Shown here: positions 1 through 9,075 of the stretch, piece by piece
How positions within the stretch are numbered: the first letter of the stretch is position 1
How the letters are laid out: each line of letters starts with the position of its first letter
Source: CATQHD01 sp965202675
GTDB taxonomy: Bacteria; Actinomycetota; Acidimicrobiia; Spongiisociales; Spongiisociaceae
DNA: 64,000 nt
Assembly: GCA_965202675.1 (NCBI GenBank)
Contig: OZ241842.1
Coordinates: forward strand, 2,914,001 to 2,978,000
Direction of reading: 5' to 3'
The notes under the pieces: generated by a model
What the model saw: the letters and a program-made list of their open reading frames with translations, nothing else
The model's database searches: none
Told to the model about the DNA's origin: nothing
Position numbers and translations under genes: made by a program

Positions 1-438
1 TCCGGCCTCGACCGGCGTCGGAACCCCGCCCGCCAGGCTCACCGCCTCCGGGTAGGTGACCCAGTAGGGGGCGGGTATCAGCACCTCGTCCCCCGGATCG
101 ACCAGGCACTGGATGCCGGTGTAGACGGCCTGTTTGCCGCCGTTGGTGACGATCACCTGCGAGGCTTCCACCTCCCAGCCCGAATCCCGCCTGGTCTTGG
201 CGGCCACCGCCTCCCGCAGGGCCGGCAATCCGGCCGCCGGGGTGTACTTGTGCATCGCCGGGTCGGCCGCCGCGGCGGCGGCCGCCTCCACGATCGGGGC
301 GGGGGTAGGGAAGTCGGGTTCGCCCGACCCGTATCCGATCACCGGGCGCCCGGCGGCGCGCAGGTTGTTCGCCTCGGCGGTGATGGCCATGGTGGCCGAC
401 TCGGATATAGCTCGGATACGGTGCGATACTCCTGCCAT
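1..438 (-). CDS. Class I/II aminotransferase (aspartate aminotransferase type), 5' part only
   Basis: The reverse strand from the ATG at 438 reads an uninterrupted N-terminal part of a PLP-dependent fold-type I aminotransferase that runs off the left edge. Visible family features are GSGEPDFPTP, the HKYTPAAGLPALREAV stretch after it, and TNGGKQAVY followed by GDEVLIPAPYWVTYPE, as in bacterial AspC/AatA enzymes. Members of this family move amino groups between aspartate or related amino acids and 2-oxoglutarate. The catalytic lysine would lie beyond the window. It is transcribed away from serC across about 260 bp of intergenic DNA. The family is clear; the exact substrate is not. Confidence 0.85.
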   Translation of the reverse strand, partial: MAGVSHRIRAISESATMAITAEANNLRAAGRPVIGYGSGEPDFPTPAPIVEAAAAAAADPAMHKYTPAAGLPALREAVAAKTRRDSGWEVEASQVIVTNGGKQAVYTGIQCLVDPGDEVLIPAPYWVTYPEAVSLAGGVPTPVEAG

Positions 439-700
439 GAGACCCTCCGCTAGACGGTCAGTTCCAAGCGATGGGGGCGGGTTGTTCTCTTGCTCCGGGC
501 CGGGGGGTAAAATACGGGACAGCAACAGTCCTTGATCCCGAACGGCCCGGCGGGGCCCGGATTCGAGCATCCGCTCCGCGTCGCGGCGCGGAATGATAGA
601 TGAGCCGGGCATCGAATCCCTGCCGGCCGCCGGAACAACCTCATACAACCCGGGAACGGCCCATCGAGGTGCTCGGGCCGGATAGATTCAGGACGGAAGG

Positions 701-1840
701 ATGCAGAAGACAGACATGGTTAGCGGCGCATCGATCCAGATACCGGAGGATATGCTTCCGGCGGACGGCCGGTTCGGTTCCGGCCCCACCCGGGTGCCCC
801 GGCGGGCGCTCGACCGGTTGGCCGAGGCAGGCCCTTCCTATATGGGGACCTCCCACCGCCGCGACGGCGTACGCCGGGTGGTGGGCAGGGTGCGCGAGGG
901 GATGGCGGACCTGTTCGGGCTTCCCGACGGGTACGAAGTGGTGGTGGGCAACGGCGGCGCCAGCGCCTTCTGGGGCATGGCCGCCTTCAGCCTGATCGAG
1001 CGCGCCAGCCAGCACCTCAGCTTCGGGGTGTTCTCCTCCAAGTTCGCCCAGGCGGTGGAGGGCGCCCCCCACCTCGCCCCCCCCGAGGTGATCGAATCGG
1101 AAGCCGGCGGCCACCCCCTCCCCAGGCCGTCCGGCCGGATCGACCTGTACGCCCTCACCCACAACGAGACCTCCACCGGGGTGACCATGCCGGTCGACCG
1201 GGTGGAGGGGCCCGCTGTCACCCTGGTCGATGCCACCTCCGCCGCCGGCGGGATGCTGATCGACCCCGACCAATACGACGTCTACTACTTTTCGCCCCAG
1301 AAGGCGTTCGGCGCCGACGGGGGCCTGTTCGTTGCCCTGTGCTCTCCCAAGTCGATCGAACGAATGGAGCGGGTCGCCGCCTCGGGGCGGTGGATGCCCC
1401 CGTTTTTCTCCATGGCCAAGGCGGTGTCCAACTCCCGCAAGAACCAGACCTACAACACCCCCGCCCTGGCCACCCTGCACCTGCTGGCCGACAACGTGGA
1501 ATGGATGCTCGGCCGGGGCGGCCTGGCCTGGGCGTCGGATCACTGCGCCGCCAACGCCGAAGCCCTGTACGGGTGGGCCGAGGCGCATGCCCTGGCCGCA
1601 CCCTTCGTGACCGACCCGGCCATGCGCTCCCAGGTGAGCGGCACCATCAACTTCGACGAGCGGATAACCGCCAATCAGGTCGCCGCGGTCCTGCGCGGCA
1701 ACGGCGTCGTTGATACGGAGTCGTATCCGTCGCTGGGTGAGAACCAGCTGCGCATCGGATTGTGGCCGACCGTCCCCCGCTCGGATGTCGAGGCGCTGCT
1801 GGCCTGCATCGACTACGTGATCGAGAGGATTCCGGACTGA
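701..1840 (+). CDS. serC: Phosphoserine aminotransferase
   Basis: This 379-residue protein is the actinobacterial/mycobacterial form of phosphoserine aminotransferase. It makes 3-phosphoserine from 3-phosphohydroxypyruvate and glutamate in serine synthesis. The sequence shows FGSGPTRVPRRALD near the N terminus, the MGTSHRR motif, HNETSTGV, VDATSAAGG, and the PLP-lysine region YYFSPQKAFGADGG. The length matches the family. It stands alone on the plus strand, divergent from the aminotransferase at the window edge. A loosely promoter-like TTGCTC/TAAAAT pair lies near 490-515, too far upstream to be sure of. Confidence 0.93.
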   Translation: MQKTDMVSGASIQIPEDMLPADGRFGSGPTRVPRRALDRLAEAGPSYMGTSHRRDGVRRVVGRVREGMADLFGLPDGYEVVVGNGGASAFWGMAAFSLIERASQHLSFGVFSSKFAQAVEGAPHLAPPEVIESEAGGHPLPRPSGRIDLYALTHNETSTGVTMPVDRVEGPAVTLVDATSAAGGMLIDPDQYDVYYFSPQKAFGADGGLFVALCSPKSIERMERVAASGRWMPPFFSMAKAVSNSRKNQTYNTPALATLHLLADNVEWMLGRGGLAWASDHCAANAEALYGWAEAHALAAPFVTDPAMRSQVSGTINFDERITANQVAAVLRGNGVVDTESYPSLGENQLRIGLWPTVPRSDVEALLACIDYVIERIPD

Positions 1841-1919
1841 CCGCGCCGGCCCGGATTTTTCGGTGCGCGGGGTTGCCGTCGGCCTGAACCGGCTTTCTCA
1901 TCACCCCTTCGGCGCCGTA

Positions 1920-2483
1920 TCAGCCGCGTCTGAAAACGCTCTTCACTCCGGCGGCGATGTTGGAACCGATGGTAGAGGCGAGCAGCGAGACCCCTTTGAC
2001 CTCGGGGGCTTCGATCTCTTCGGCCTCCGACCGGTCGGAGGCTTCCAGCTTGGCCTCCAGGCAGGCCACAAAATCTTTGATGAGCCGCTGCGACATCTGG
2101 TTGATGAGGCCGGTGCGCCCGAACTGGGCGGCCGCCCCGGAGATGGTGATGTCGGCGTCGACCATAACCTGCGACCCCCCGTCGGCGGGGGTGATGGCGT
2201 AGTCCACCTTCACCTGGCCGCGCGATCCGCCCCGCTTATCGATCCCCTTCCCGCTGATGCGGCCGGTGCGGGCTTCGGCGTCGGAGCTGACGGAGGCCTC
2301 CCCCTCGAAGCGGGCGGTCATCGGGCCGAGCTTTACAGACACCACTCCGGTGTAGGAACCGTCGCCCCGTTCTTCGGTCAGCGAGGCGCCGGGGAGGCAC
2401 TGGGCTACCGACGGCACGTTCTGGAAGAACCCGAAGACGGTCTCCGGGCTCTGGCTGACGTGGAACTCCTGGGTGATTTTCAT
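1920..2483 (-). CDS. CoxG-like SRPBCC protein
   Basis: This 187-residue protein is a START/Bet v1-like (SRPBCC) protein of the CoxG type. The fold covers about residues 1-145: MKITQEFHVSQSPETVFGFFQ, the VPSVAQCLPGA motif typical of CoxG, then alternating strands and a C-terminal helix. The last 40 residues are acidic and low in complexity. CoxG proteins are membrane-recruitment factors for molybdenum CO dehydrogenases, but many homologues lie away from cox genes. No CO dehydrogenase is visible here, so the role is open. It is the last gene of a leftward run after the transporter and LapA genes. Confidence 0.8.
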   Translation of the reverse strand: MKITQEFHVSQSPETVFGFFQNVPSVAQCLPGASLTEERGDGSYTGVVSVKLGPMTARFEGEASVSSDAEARTGRISGKGIDKRGGSRGQVKVDYAITPADGGSQVMVDADITISGAAAQFGRTGLINQMSQRLIKDFVACLEAKLEASDRSEAEEIEAPEVKGVSLLASTIGSNIAAGVKSVFRRG

Positions 2484-2514
2484 CTAGGCCTCCTGGCTTC
2501 GATAGGTCGGCTTG

Positions 2515-2871
2515 CTAAGGGTTCGGCGGCCTCTCCTTCGTCCGAGGCCTGCGCTTCCGCCACTTGATGATCTTTCTGACCAGCTGCTCGATGAGCAGGG
2601 TGATGACCGCGGCGGCGAGGATGATCACCACCAGGGGTATTTCGAACTTCCACCAGAAGACCCGCAACGGGGCGGGGCCGGTGTTCTGATAGATGAGCAC
2701 CCCCACGGCCGCCGCTGCCAGCGCGAGGACTACATATCCCCACCTGATGCGGGCGATCCGGCGGCGGTCCTGAACCCGGGGAGGGCCCTGCCCCTGCCCG
2801 GCGGGTGCGCCCCCTCCCTGCCCTTGGGGGCCGGGGGCGCCGTCGCGCTGGACTGCTCCTTCTTCGGACAT
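2515..2871 (-). CDS. LapA-domain small membrane protein
   Basis: This 118-residue protein has a Gly/Gln/Pro-rich N-terminal tail (about 1-40), then two transmembrane helices around WGYVVLALAAAAVGVLIYQN and IPLVVIILAAAVITLLI. The segment between them, PLRVFWWKFEIP, matches the LapA (formerly DUF1049) pattern. A Lys/Arg-rich cytoplasmic tail follows. LapA proteins in enterobacteria help assemble lipopolysaccharide, but the actinobacterial homologues have no fixed role. The ATG at 2871 lies 2 nt after the transporter gene ends, so the two are almost certainly co-transcribed and translationally coupled. Confidence 0.75.
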   Translation of the reverse strand: MSEEGAVQRDGAPGPQGQGGGAPAGQGQGPPRVQDRRRIARIRWGYVVLALAAAAVGVLIYQNTGPAPLRVFWWKFEIPLVVIILAAAVITLLIEQLVRKIIKWRKRRPRTKERPPNP

Positions 2872-2873
2872 GG

Positions 2874-4256
2874 TCAGAGGTTATCAGCCCAGGCGGGCCG
2901 GGCGGCGCGGGCCTTGTCCACGTCCACCAGGGTGAGCAAGAGGCCGCCCACCACGAAGAAGAACACGATGGAGAGAACGGCCGGGCGGCCGGAGCCGGTG
3001 GTGCCGCTGACCACTGCGAACACCAGCGGCCCCAGGATGGTGGAGAACCGGGAGAAAACGGTGTAGAAGCCGAAGAACTCGGCGGAGGAATCCTCGGGGA
3101 TCATGGTGGCGTAGAGGCTGCGGCTCAGGGCCTGCACCCCTCCCAGCACCCAGCCCACCACCACCGCTATTCCGAGGAAGGGAAGCGACTCCCCGACCGG
3201 CAGGAAGTAGGCGGCCACGGCGATCAGGGACCAGACCAAGAGCGTCCAGAGGATCGAACGTTTGGTTCCGTACCGGTGCGCCACTTTCGCAAAGAACAGC
3301 GCCCCCCCGAAGGCAACGAACTGCACCAAGAGAAAGGCGAGGGCGATGGTGGTCAGATCGAGTTCCAGGGTCACCTCGGCGTAGGAGCCGGACAGGCTGA
3401 TCACCGTCTGGGTGCCGTCGTTGTAGAAGAAATAGGCGAGCAGGAACATCAACAGCTGGGGGAACCTGCGCAGCTTCCGCAGGGTGGCGAAGTTCCTGCT
3501 GAATCCGGCGGCGGCGTAGGCGCGGAAGGGGTGGAGGCGGCGGAACCGATCCGGGAGGGGCTTGGCTTCTCCGGTTTCGGGAAGGCGGCGCAGGGAGATC
3601 TGGGAGAAGCCCAGCCACCAGACGCCGGAACCGAAAATGGACACGCGGGCGGCGGTGGAGGTCGACAGCCCGGTGACGCCGTCGTCGCCGCTCAGGAGGA
3701 GCAGCACCAGCGCCAGCCCCAGGTAGAGGCCTCCCCCCACATAACCGAAGGCGTAGCCCTTCGACGAGACCCGGTCCACCGTTCCGTCGTCGGTGAGCTG
3801 GGGCAGGAAGGCGTCGTAGAAGACGTTGCCGGCTACGAACCCGAAGTTGGCGGCCAAAGCCAAGATCATGAACAGAGGCACCGCCCCGTCGGGTGCGAAG
3901 GGCATGACCATCACGAGGAGAGCTCCTACAACCATGAAGTTGCGGAGGAAGCGGCGTTTGGCGGCGGCGTAGTCGGCCACCGCTCCGAGCACCGGCATCA
4001 TCAGGAAGAGCACCACCGACCCGATCGACACCACCGCCGCCCAGATGGTCTCGCCCGACCACCCGTTCCATCCGCCTTCGGGGACGATGGTTCCGGTGAA
4101 GAACGGGGCGATGATGGCGCCCTGGGTGGTGATGAAGGCCGAATTGGACCAGTCGTACATGGCCCAACCGAAGATGGTGCGCCGGTCGTTGCGCAACGAG
4201 TCGGTCAAAAGAGCCCCGGTTCGTCGGATTGGTGCGTGCGGGCCTGACGGTAGCAC
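2874..4256 (-). CDS. MFS transporter of the UMF1/Atg22 type
   Basis: This multi-pass membrane protein carries the Atg22/UMF1 signature GWAMYDWSNSAF near its N terminus, then about twelve hydrophobic segments and the GVQALSRSLYA loop. Homologues export small solutes such as amino acids; the substrate is unknown. I chose the GTG at 4256, giving 460 residues, because a good AAGGAG ribosome site lies about 12 nt upstream. A TTG at 4208 is also possible. The ATG at 4394 is unlikely: the extra residues fall in DNA shared with the dispersed repeat at 4318-4799. The leftward promoter in that repeat could drive this transporter-LapA-CoxG run. Confidence 0.8.
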   Translation of the reverse strand: MLPSGPHAPIRRTGALLTDSLRNDRRTIFGWAMYDWSNSAFITTQGAIIAPFFTGTIVPEGGWNGWSGETIWAAVVSIGSVVLFLMMPVLGAVADYAAAKRRFLRNFMVVGALLVMVMPFAPDGAVPLFMILALAANFGFVAGNVFYDAFLPQLTDDGTVDRVSSKGYAFGYVGGGLYLGLALVLLLLSGDDGVTGLSTSTAARVSIFGSGVWWLGFSQISLRRLPETGEAKPLPDRFRRLHPFRAYAAAGFSRNFATLRKLRRFPQLLMFLLAYFFYNDGTQTVISLSGSYAEVTLELDLTTIALAFLLVQFVAFGGALFFAKVAHRYGTKRSILWTLLVWSLIAVAAYFLPVGESLPFLGIAVVVGWVLGGVQALSRSLYATMIPEDSSAEFFGFYTVFSRFSTILGPLVFAVVSGTTGSGRPAVLSIVFFFVVGGLLLTLVDVDKARAARPAWADNL

Positions 4257-4317
4257 CGCCCCCTGTGTCTCCTTGTCTTGCCCTGTTCGCAGGAGAGGCG
4301 AAGACAGGGATCTTTCA

Positions 4318-4799
4318 ATAAAAGAGCGTACGCGGAGAGGGCCGGGAAGGCGTCCCGCCGCAGGCAACTGTTGGATGGTCTGCCTGACGAGCATGGGCGG
4401 CCAGATCGCTGTGCTCTGTCAACAGGAACGGTGAAGGCATCCCCTGTCCGCGCATCTCTTATCCCCGGTCGTCTTATGAGCAGGCGCCAACGCCGCGTAA
4501 GCCAGAACTCTTTCCTGCGAACCCCCTGGCCGAGGCCCTATCCCACCCCCGGACCCCGGGAAGAACGCGAAAAACCCCGCCCCCGCGCCCCGCTTCGCGG
4601 GCCCGGCCCCCACCGCCTCCACCGGGTTTCCGGACGCGTTCGATCAGTACCCGGCAGGGTCGCGTTCGGAAGATGATCCCTGTCTCGGTCTGCGGCGCCT
4701 GCCGACCGGAGGTGCTTGCGGCTCTATCATTATCCGGCATCGGTGCGACATAGTCAATACCCTTGTGGGCGTATCTGACGGGTTTTTTTTGTCATTCCA
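4318..4799. repeat. Long dispersed repeat, copy R1
   Basis: About 480 bp aligns by eye with 25203-25708, from the GAGCGTRCGCGGA box, through CCCTATCCCACCCCCGGACC and AGAACGCGAAAAA, to the T-run followed by TGTCATTCC. It holds a GC-rich inverted repeat (CCCGCTTCGCGGG) next to the GCGAAAA motif. It fills the gap between the transporter and the sugar dehydrogenase gene and codes for no protein I trust. The minus strand contains a near-consensus promoter (listed separately), so it may be transcribed. Confidence 0.8.
4722..4757 (-). promoter_or_regulatory. Near-consensus sigma70-type promoter inside repeat R1
   Basis: The minus strand reads TTGACT (4757-4752), 17 bp, then GATAAT (4734-4729), giving a predicted start near 4722 and leftward transcription. 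The identical box pair and spacer length recur in repeat R2. In this copy it points towards the transporter operon. It was found by reading; no expression evidence is available. Confidence 0.6.
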
Positions 4800-4867
4800 T
4801 GCCTCTGTTCGATATCTACAACGGGGAACGGGCGGTGTTGTGTAGTTACCGGGGGAGCCGCTATAGC

Positions 4868-6298
4868 ATGGTCATCATGTACCGATGGATGCGGACAGCC
4901 GCCGCGCTGGGGTTGTTGATGGCGGCATGCGGAGGGCGGGTGGAGCCGGCGGCGGTGACTGCGCCTCCGCCTGCCGCCCCTGTCGAAGCCGCGCCCGTCG
5001 AAGCCGCGCCCGAACCGGCGGTGCCGGAAGGGCTCGAGGTGCCGCCCGCAGACTTGACGGACGCGTCTGCGAATACATCCTCCTTCCCGGATGCGGGCGC
5101 CGAGGCGGACGCGGCGGAACCGAAGGGCGAGCCAACGGTCGACCCGCCCGCCGCTTCGGAACAGGTCGACGCGCCGGAACAGGTCCATGAGCCGGAACAG
5201 GCCGAAGAGCTAGCACCCCTGCTTTCCCTCGTCTATCGGGAGGTGGCCGAGGTGGACTTCCCCATCGACCTGGCCCCCCTGCCCGGCGCCGACCTCCTGG
5301 TGATCGCTTCGAAGGAGGGAAGGCTGTGGCTGTACGGCGGGGAGGGTCTGCGTTCCCGGCCGTTCCTCGATATCCGGGACCGGGTGCGGAACCGGGGCGA
5401 GCAGGGCCTGCTGGGGCTGGCCTTCTCGCCCGACTACCCGGATTCGGGCCGTCTGTTCCTCCATTACACGGCCCTCGACGGCGACACCGTGCTGGCTGAA
5501 TACAGGGCGGACGGCGAGGCGGTCGACCCCGCGACCGAGGCGGTGCTGTGGCGGGCCGACCAGCCGGCGGGAAATCACAACGGGGGAACTATCGCCTTCG
5601 GTCCGAACGGTTACCTGTATATGGGCCTGGGCGACGGGGGAGCGTCCGGCGACCGCTTCGGCCACGGGCAGAACGACCGGACCCCGCTCGGCGCCCTGCT
5701 CCGCTTCGATGCCTCGGTCCCCGGCGTTCTTTCACCCGCGCCCGGCAACCCCTTCCCGGCGCCCGAGGTGTGGGCGGTCGGCCTCCGCAACCCCTGGCGC
5801 TTCACGATCGACCGCCTTTCCGGTCTGATAGTGATCGCCGATGTGGGCCAGGACCTGTTCGAGGAGGTCTCGATAGCGTCCGTCGATGCCGCAGGCCTCA
5901 ACTACGGTTGGCCGATCACGGAGGGTCGTCATTGTTTCAGACCCTCTTCGGGGTGCGAAGCCGGCGGTTTGACCCTGCCCGTGCTGGAGGTGGAGCACGG
6001 AGACGCAGGTACCTGCTCGATCACAGGCGGGGTCGTATACAGGGGAGCGGAGATACCGGAGCTCTACGGGCACTACCTCTTCTCGGACTACTGCGGCGGC
6101 TACCTGCGCAGCTTCCCGGTCAAGGCCTTCGCCGGGGATGCCCCGCCGTTCGACTACCTGACCGAGCCGCCCCTCGACTGGACAGATCAGGTCGGCGTTC
6201 CGGGCCAGGTGGCGGCGTTCGGCGCGGACGCCGCCGGAGAGGTGTACGTCCTCGTCTCCGAAGGCCGGGTGTTCCGCCTGGAGGCCCGACGGGGCTGA
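4868..6298 (+). CDS. PQQ-dependent sugar dehydrogenase-like lipoprotein (GSDH family)
   Basis: This is a secreted lipoprotein with a six-bladed beta-propeller of the glucose/sorbosone dehydrogenase family. The ATG at 4868 follows a GGGGGAG site; the signal peptide ends in the lipobox LMAAC (Cys about residue 19). A Pro/Ala/Glu-rich linker of about 100 residues follows, then the catalytic domain: EQGLLGLAFSPDY, NHNGGTIAFGPNGYLYMGLG, VGLRNPWRFTIDR, DVGQDLFEEV, NYGWPITEG. Such enzymes oxidise aldoses at the cell surface with PQQ; PQQ binding is inferred from the family. A more upstream start at 4763 would place the beginning inside repeat R1, and I reject it. Confidence 0.85.
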   Translation: MVIMYRWMRTAAALGLLMAACGGRVEPAAVTAPPPAAPVEAAPVEAAPEPAVPEGLEVPPADLTDASANTSSFPDAGAEADAAEPKGEPTVDPPAASEQVDAPEQVHEPEQAEELAPLLSLVYREVAEVDFPIDLAPLPGADLLVIASKEGRLWLYGGEGLRSRPFLDIRDRVRNRGEQGLLGLAFSPDYPDSGRLFLHYTALDGDTVLAEYRADGEAVDPATEAVLWRADQPAGNHNGGTIAFGPNGYLYMGLGDGGASGDRFGHGQNDRTPLGALLRFDASVPGVLSPAPGNPFPAPEVWAVGLRNPWRFTIDRLSGLIVIADVGQDLFEEVSIASVDAAGLNYGWPITEGRHCFRPSSGCEAGGLTLPVLEVEHGDAGTCSITGGVVYRGAEIPELYGHYLFSDYCGGYLRSFPVKAFAGDAPPFDYLTEPPLDWTDQVGVPGQVAAFGADAAGEVYVLVSEGRVFRLEARRG

Positions 6299-6305
6299 CA
6301 CCCCC

Positions 6306-6335
6306 TCCCCCAAATATCCGAAGGGGGGAATCTTT
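6306..6335 (+). terminator. Probable intrinsic terminator after the sugar dehydrogenase gene
   Basis: TCCCCC (6306-6311) pairs with GGGGGA (6324-6329) around an 11-12 nt loop and is followed by ATCTTTCTGT. It lies just after the stop codon and before nurA, separating the two transcription units. The T-run is weak. Confidence 0.45.
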
Positions 6336-6364
6336 CTGTCATACCCTCTCTGTACCATGAGGGC

Positions 6365-7348
6365 ATGACCTATCAGGACACATCCGCCGCGGGCTTCTAC
6401 GAACGGCTCCACGTCGAGAGCTGGTCCCCCGAGTACGGCGCCCCGCTGGAGCCGGCAGAGGAGGCGGCGGAGGCCCCGCCCGCCGACCCGGCGGTGGAGA
6501 CCGCCGAATGGCGCCCGCTCGACGGCGGGGGCGGGCAGGCGCCGCCGGAGGTGGCGTTCGTCGACGGGGTGCGCCGGATCGAGGCCCGGCTGACCTTCGA
6601 CCATCCGACCGAGGGGCCGGTTCCGGGCGTCATGGGGGCGTTCGGGGTGGGGGCCGCGGTGTGGGACCGGAAGGCGGGGCGGTCGTCCTTCGCCGGGTTG
6701 TCGGTGGAGCGGCTGGTGGTGATGGCCAAGGGCCTCCGGTTGGAGGCGGAGGGAGTCGGCGGCCTCCCCGCGGCGGGCGAGTCGATACCGGGGGACGACC
6801 CGTCCGGTCTGCTCTCCCACCTCCAGCAGCGGATGCGGGCCGCCGAGGGGGTCCTGGCCTCCTCCCTGGCCGGGTCCGGCCGCCTGGTCATCGCCGACGG
6901 GCCGTTCCGCGAGCCGGGCCCCCGGCTCATCGCCGGATACATCAAGAGCCACCGGGTCATGTATCTGGACGCCGGCCACCGGGCGCTGATCGGACGGCTG
7001 CGGGCCGGACAGCGAACCCCGCTCTTCCTGATCGACGCCGAGCGCCACCCCCGATACTCCTGGTATCTGCGGCTGGCCGACCTCCCGGGCGGCCATTCGT
7101 GGACCGGGATCGCTCGTTGCGAGGTGTCGGCCTCCCTCGGCGTCGGCCCCGCCGCGGAGCTGGCGGGCTGGACGGCGGCGCTGCTGCCCGCCCTGTCGTC
7201 GGAGGGCCACATCGACCGGCGGGCGCCCCAGAACCTGGTGCCGATCGCCGCCCTCGAACGGGAGCTGCGCAGGCGCATGGGCAACCAGGTCCTGGCCGAC
7301 CGGGCCCTGCGGAGCGCGGTGCGCGCCGGCGCCCGGGCGGGGGGGTAG
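6365..7348 (+). CDS. nurA: NurA-family nuclease
   Basis: This 327-residue protein fits the NurA 5'-3' nuclease family, which works with the HerA pump to resect DNA ends. The core acidic motif is AFVDGVRRIEAR (about residues 63-74), the second acidic site is RLVIADGPFRE (about 173-183), and GYIKSHR follows. The C terminus has RAPQNLVPIAALERELRRRMGN, a NurA-like ending. The first 50 residues are Pro/Ala/Glu-rich. It starts an operon with herA (2-nt gap), sbcD and sbcC. The call rests on these motifs plus gene order; primary sequence similarity in this family is always low. Confidence 0.8.
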   Translation: MTYQDTSAAGFYERLHVESWSPEYGAPLEPAEEAAEAPPADPAVETAEWRPLDGGGGQAPPEVAFVDGVRRIEARLTFDHPTEGPVPGVMGAFGVGAAVWDRKAGRSSFAGLSVERLVVMAKGLRLEAEGVGGLPAAGESIPGDDPSGLLSHLQQRMRAAEGVLASSLAGSGRLVIADGPFREPGPRLIAGYIKSHRVMYLDAGHRALIGRLRAGQRTPLFLIDAERHPRYSWYLRLADLPGGHSWTGIARCEVSASLGVGPAAELAGWTAALLPALSSEGHIDRRAPQNLVPIAALERELRRRMGNQVLADRALRSAVRAGARAGG

Positions 7349-7350
7349 GC

Positions 7351-9075
7351 ATGGCGGAGCAGCGTCCGGTGGGCAGGGTGATCGCCTCCGAGCACAGCAC
7401 CACCCAGGAGTTCCGGGTGGTGCTGAACGACGACAGCTATCTGCAGCTCGACGACATGGTGATGCTGGAAACCGAGGTGCCGGGCGCCGGAACGATCCGC
7501 ACCTACGGCGTCGTGACCGAATCCGAGGGCTTCTACGAAGGGGCCGCCTTCGAGTCCGACACCTTCCGGATAGCCGGCGAGGGGATACTCCCGGCCGCCA
7601 AGGTGCGGTCGGCCCGGGTGGCGGTCACCAGGGTCGACCCGGAGCTCTGGGTGGCGCCCGACCCGGGGGCCGAGGTCTACCGGGCGGCGGGCGGCGAGCG
7701 GGACAAGGCCCTGTACAAGGACGAGATGGGCCGCCCCCTGCCGGTCGGGATCGGCCGGGACGGGGAACCCGTGTACGCCGACCTCGACTTCTTCGACGGG
7801 CGCAAGGGCGGCCACATGTCGATCTCGGGCATCTCGGGGGTGGCCACCAAGACCTCCTACGCCCTGTTCTTCCTCCGCATGCTCGAAGCCCACCCCGAAA
7901 TCCTGGGGGAGGGCGCCGCCAACCTGCGGGTGCTGGTGTTCAACGTCAAGGGCGAGGACCTGCTGTGGCTCGACCACCCCAACCGGCGGCTGGACGGCGG
8001 GTCCGTAGAGGAGTGGAACCGCTTGGGGGTGGAACCGGACCCCTTCCGTTCGGTCCGTTTCTGGGCGCCGCCCCGCCCCCGGTCGGGGGATGTGATCCTG
8101 CCGCATACGGGGGGCCGCCAGGAAGGGGTGGACGCCTTCGCCTGGACTCCCCGGGAGTTCATCGAGGAGGGCCTGCTCTCCTTCCTGTTCACCGACGCCT
8201 CGGATTACCGCAACCAGGTCGCCTTCGTGGAAGAGCGGGTGCGGTCCCAGCTGCTGAGATGGGCGGTGGACGTCGCGGGCGAGGCGGGGGCCGTGGTGCT
8301 GCGCCCGCCGCCGCCCGGCGGACGCAAGGGCGCCCCGCAGGTCGCCCCCGAGCCGGGGGAGCGGGTGATCCGCACCCTCTCCGACCTGGTGGAGGCCCTG
8401 GACGAATACCTCGATCCCCTCGACGGGGAACCCGACCAGGCCTGGTCGGGGCGCGTCCAGTCGGGGACCATCTCGGCCTTCATGCGCCGCCTCCACGCCG
8501 CCTCCCACCGGCTCGGCCATCTCATACGGGCGGGGGAGAGCCGCCGCATCGACCGCGCCGCCGCCCGGGTGACCGTGGTCTCCATCCAGTCGCTGCACGA
8601 TCTGGGCCAGCGGTTCGTGGTGGGGGCGCTGCTGAAGGAGGCCTTCGACGAGAAGGAACAGTCCGGCCGGCGCCTGCCCCTGTCGGTGATCGTGCTCGAC
8701 GAGCTCAACAAGTACGCCCCGCGGGAGGGCCGCAGCCCCCTCAAGGAGATGCTGATCGACATCGCCCAGCGGGGCCGCTCCCTCGGGGTTCTCCTGGTCG
8801 GCGCCCAGCAGACCGCCTCGCGGGTAGCGCCGGAGGTGCTGGAGAACGCCGCCCTCCGGGTGGCGGGGCGGCTAGACGCGGCGGAGGCCGAGCGCTCCGA
8901 ATACGGTTGGATGCTCCCGTCGACCAAGGCGAGGGCCCGGCTGCTGAAGCCCGGCACGATGGTGCTCTCCCAGCCGGCCATCCCGGTCCCCCTGGTGCTC
9001 ACCTTCCCCTTCCCGGCCTGGGCCACCCGCCAGGAGGAGGCGGAGGAGCGGGGCGACCCCTTCGAGGGCCTCTGA
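7351..9075 (+). CDS. herA: HerA-like FtsK/HerA ATPase
   Basis: This 574-residue protein is a HerA/DUF87-type DNA-translocating ATPase. An N-terminal HAS-barrel-like beta domain covers about residues 1-110. The Walker A region is the variant GISGVATKTS (about 158-168), as in the bacterial HerA-like branch. Walker B is VIVLDELNKYAP (about 445), followed by the sensor-like LLVGAQQTAS and the arginine-rich region LENAALRVAGRLD. HerA forms a hexameric ring that feeds DNA to NurA. The ATG at 7351 comes 2 nt after nurA ends, and the stop abuts the sbcD GTG, so all four genes form one transcription unit. Confidence 0.85.
   Translation: MAEQRPVGRVIASEHSTTQEFRVVLNDDSYLQLDDMVMLETEVPGAGTIRTYGVVTESEGFYEGAAFESDTFRIAGEGILPAAKVRSARVAVTRVDPELWVAPDPGAEVYRAAGGERDKALYKDEMGRPLPVGIGRDGEPVYADLDFFDGRKGGHMSISGISGVATKTSYALFFLRMLEAHPEILGEGAANLRVLVFNVKGEDLLWLDHPNRRLDGGSVEEWNRLGVEPDPFRSVRFWAPPRPRSGDVILPHTGGRQEGVDAFAWTPREFIEEGLLSFLFTDASDYRNQVAFVEERVRSQLLRWAVDVAGEAGAVVLRPPPPGGRKGAPQVAPEPGERVIRTLSDLVEALDEYLDPLDGEPDQAWSGRVQSGTISAFMRRLHAASHRLGHLIRAGESRRIDRAAARVTVVSIQSLHDLGQRFVVGALLKEAFDEKEQSGRRLPLSVIVLDELNKYAPREGRSPLKEMLIDIAQRGRSLGVLLVGAQQTASRVAPEVLENAALRVAGRLDAAEAERSEYGWMLPSTKARARLLKPGTMVLSQPAIPVPLVLTFPFPAWATRQEEAEERGDPFEGL

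Noticed and set aside
4763..4867. An earlier start for the sugar dehydrogenase
   Set aside because: It would put the beginning in repeat R1 and hide the lipoprotein signal peptide 35 residues inside the chain.
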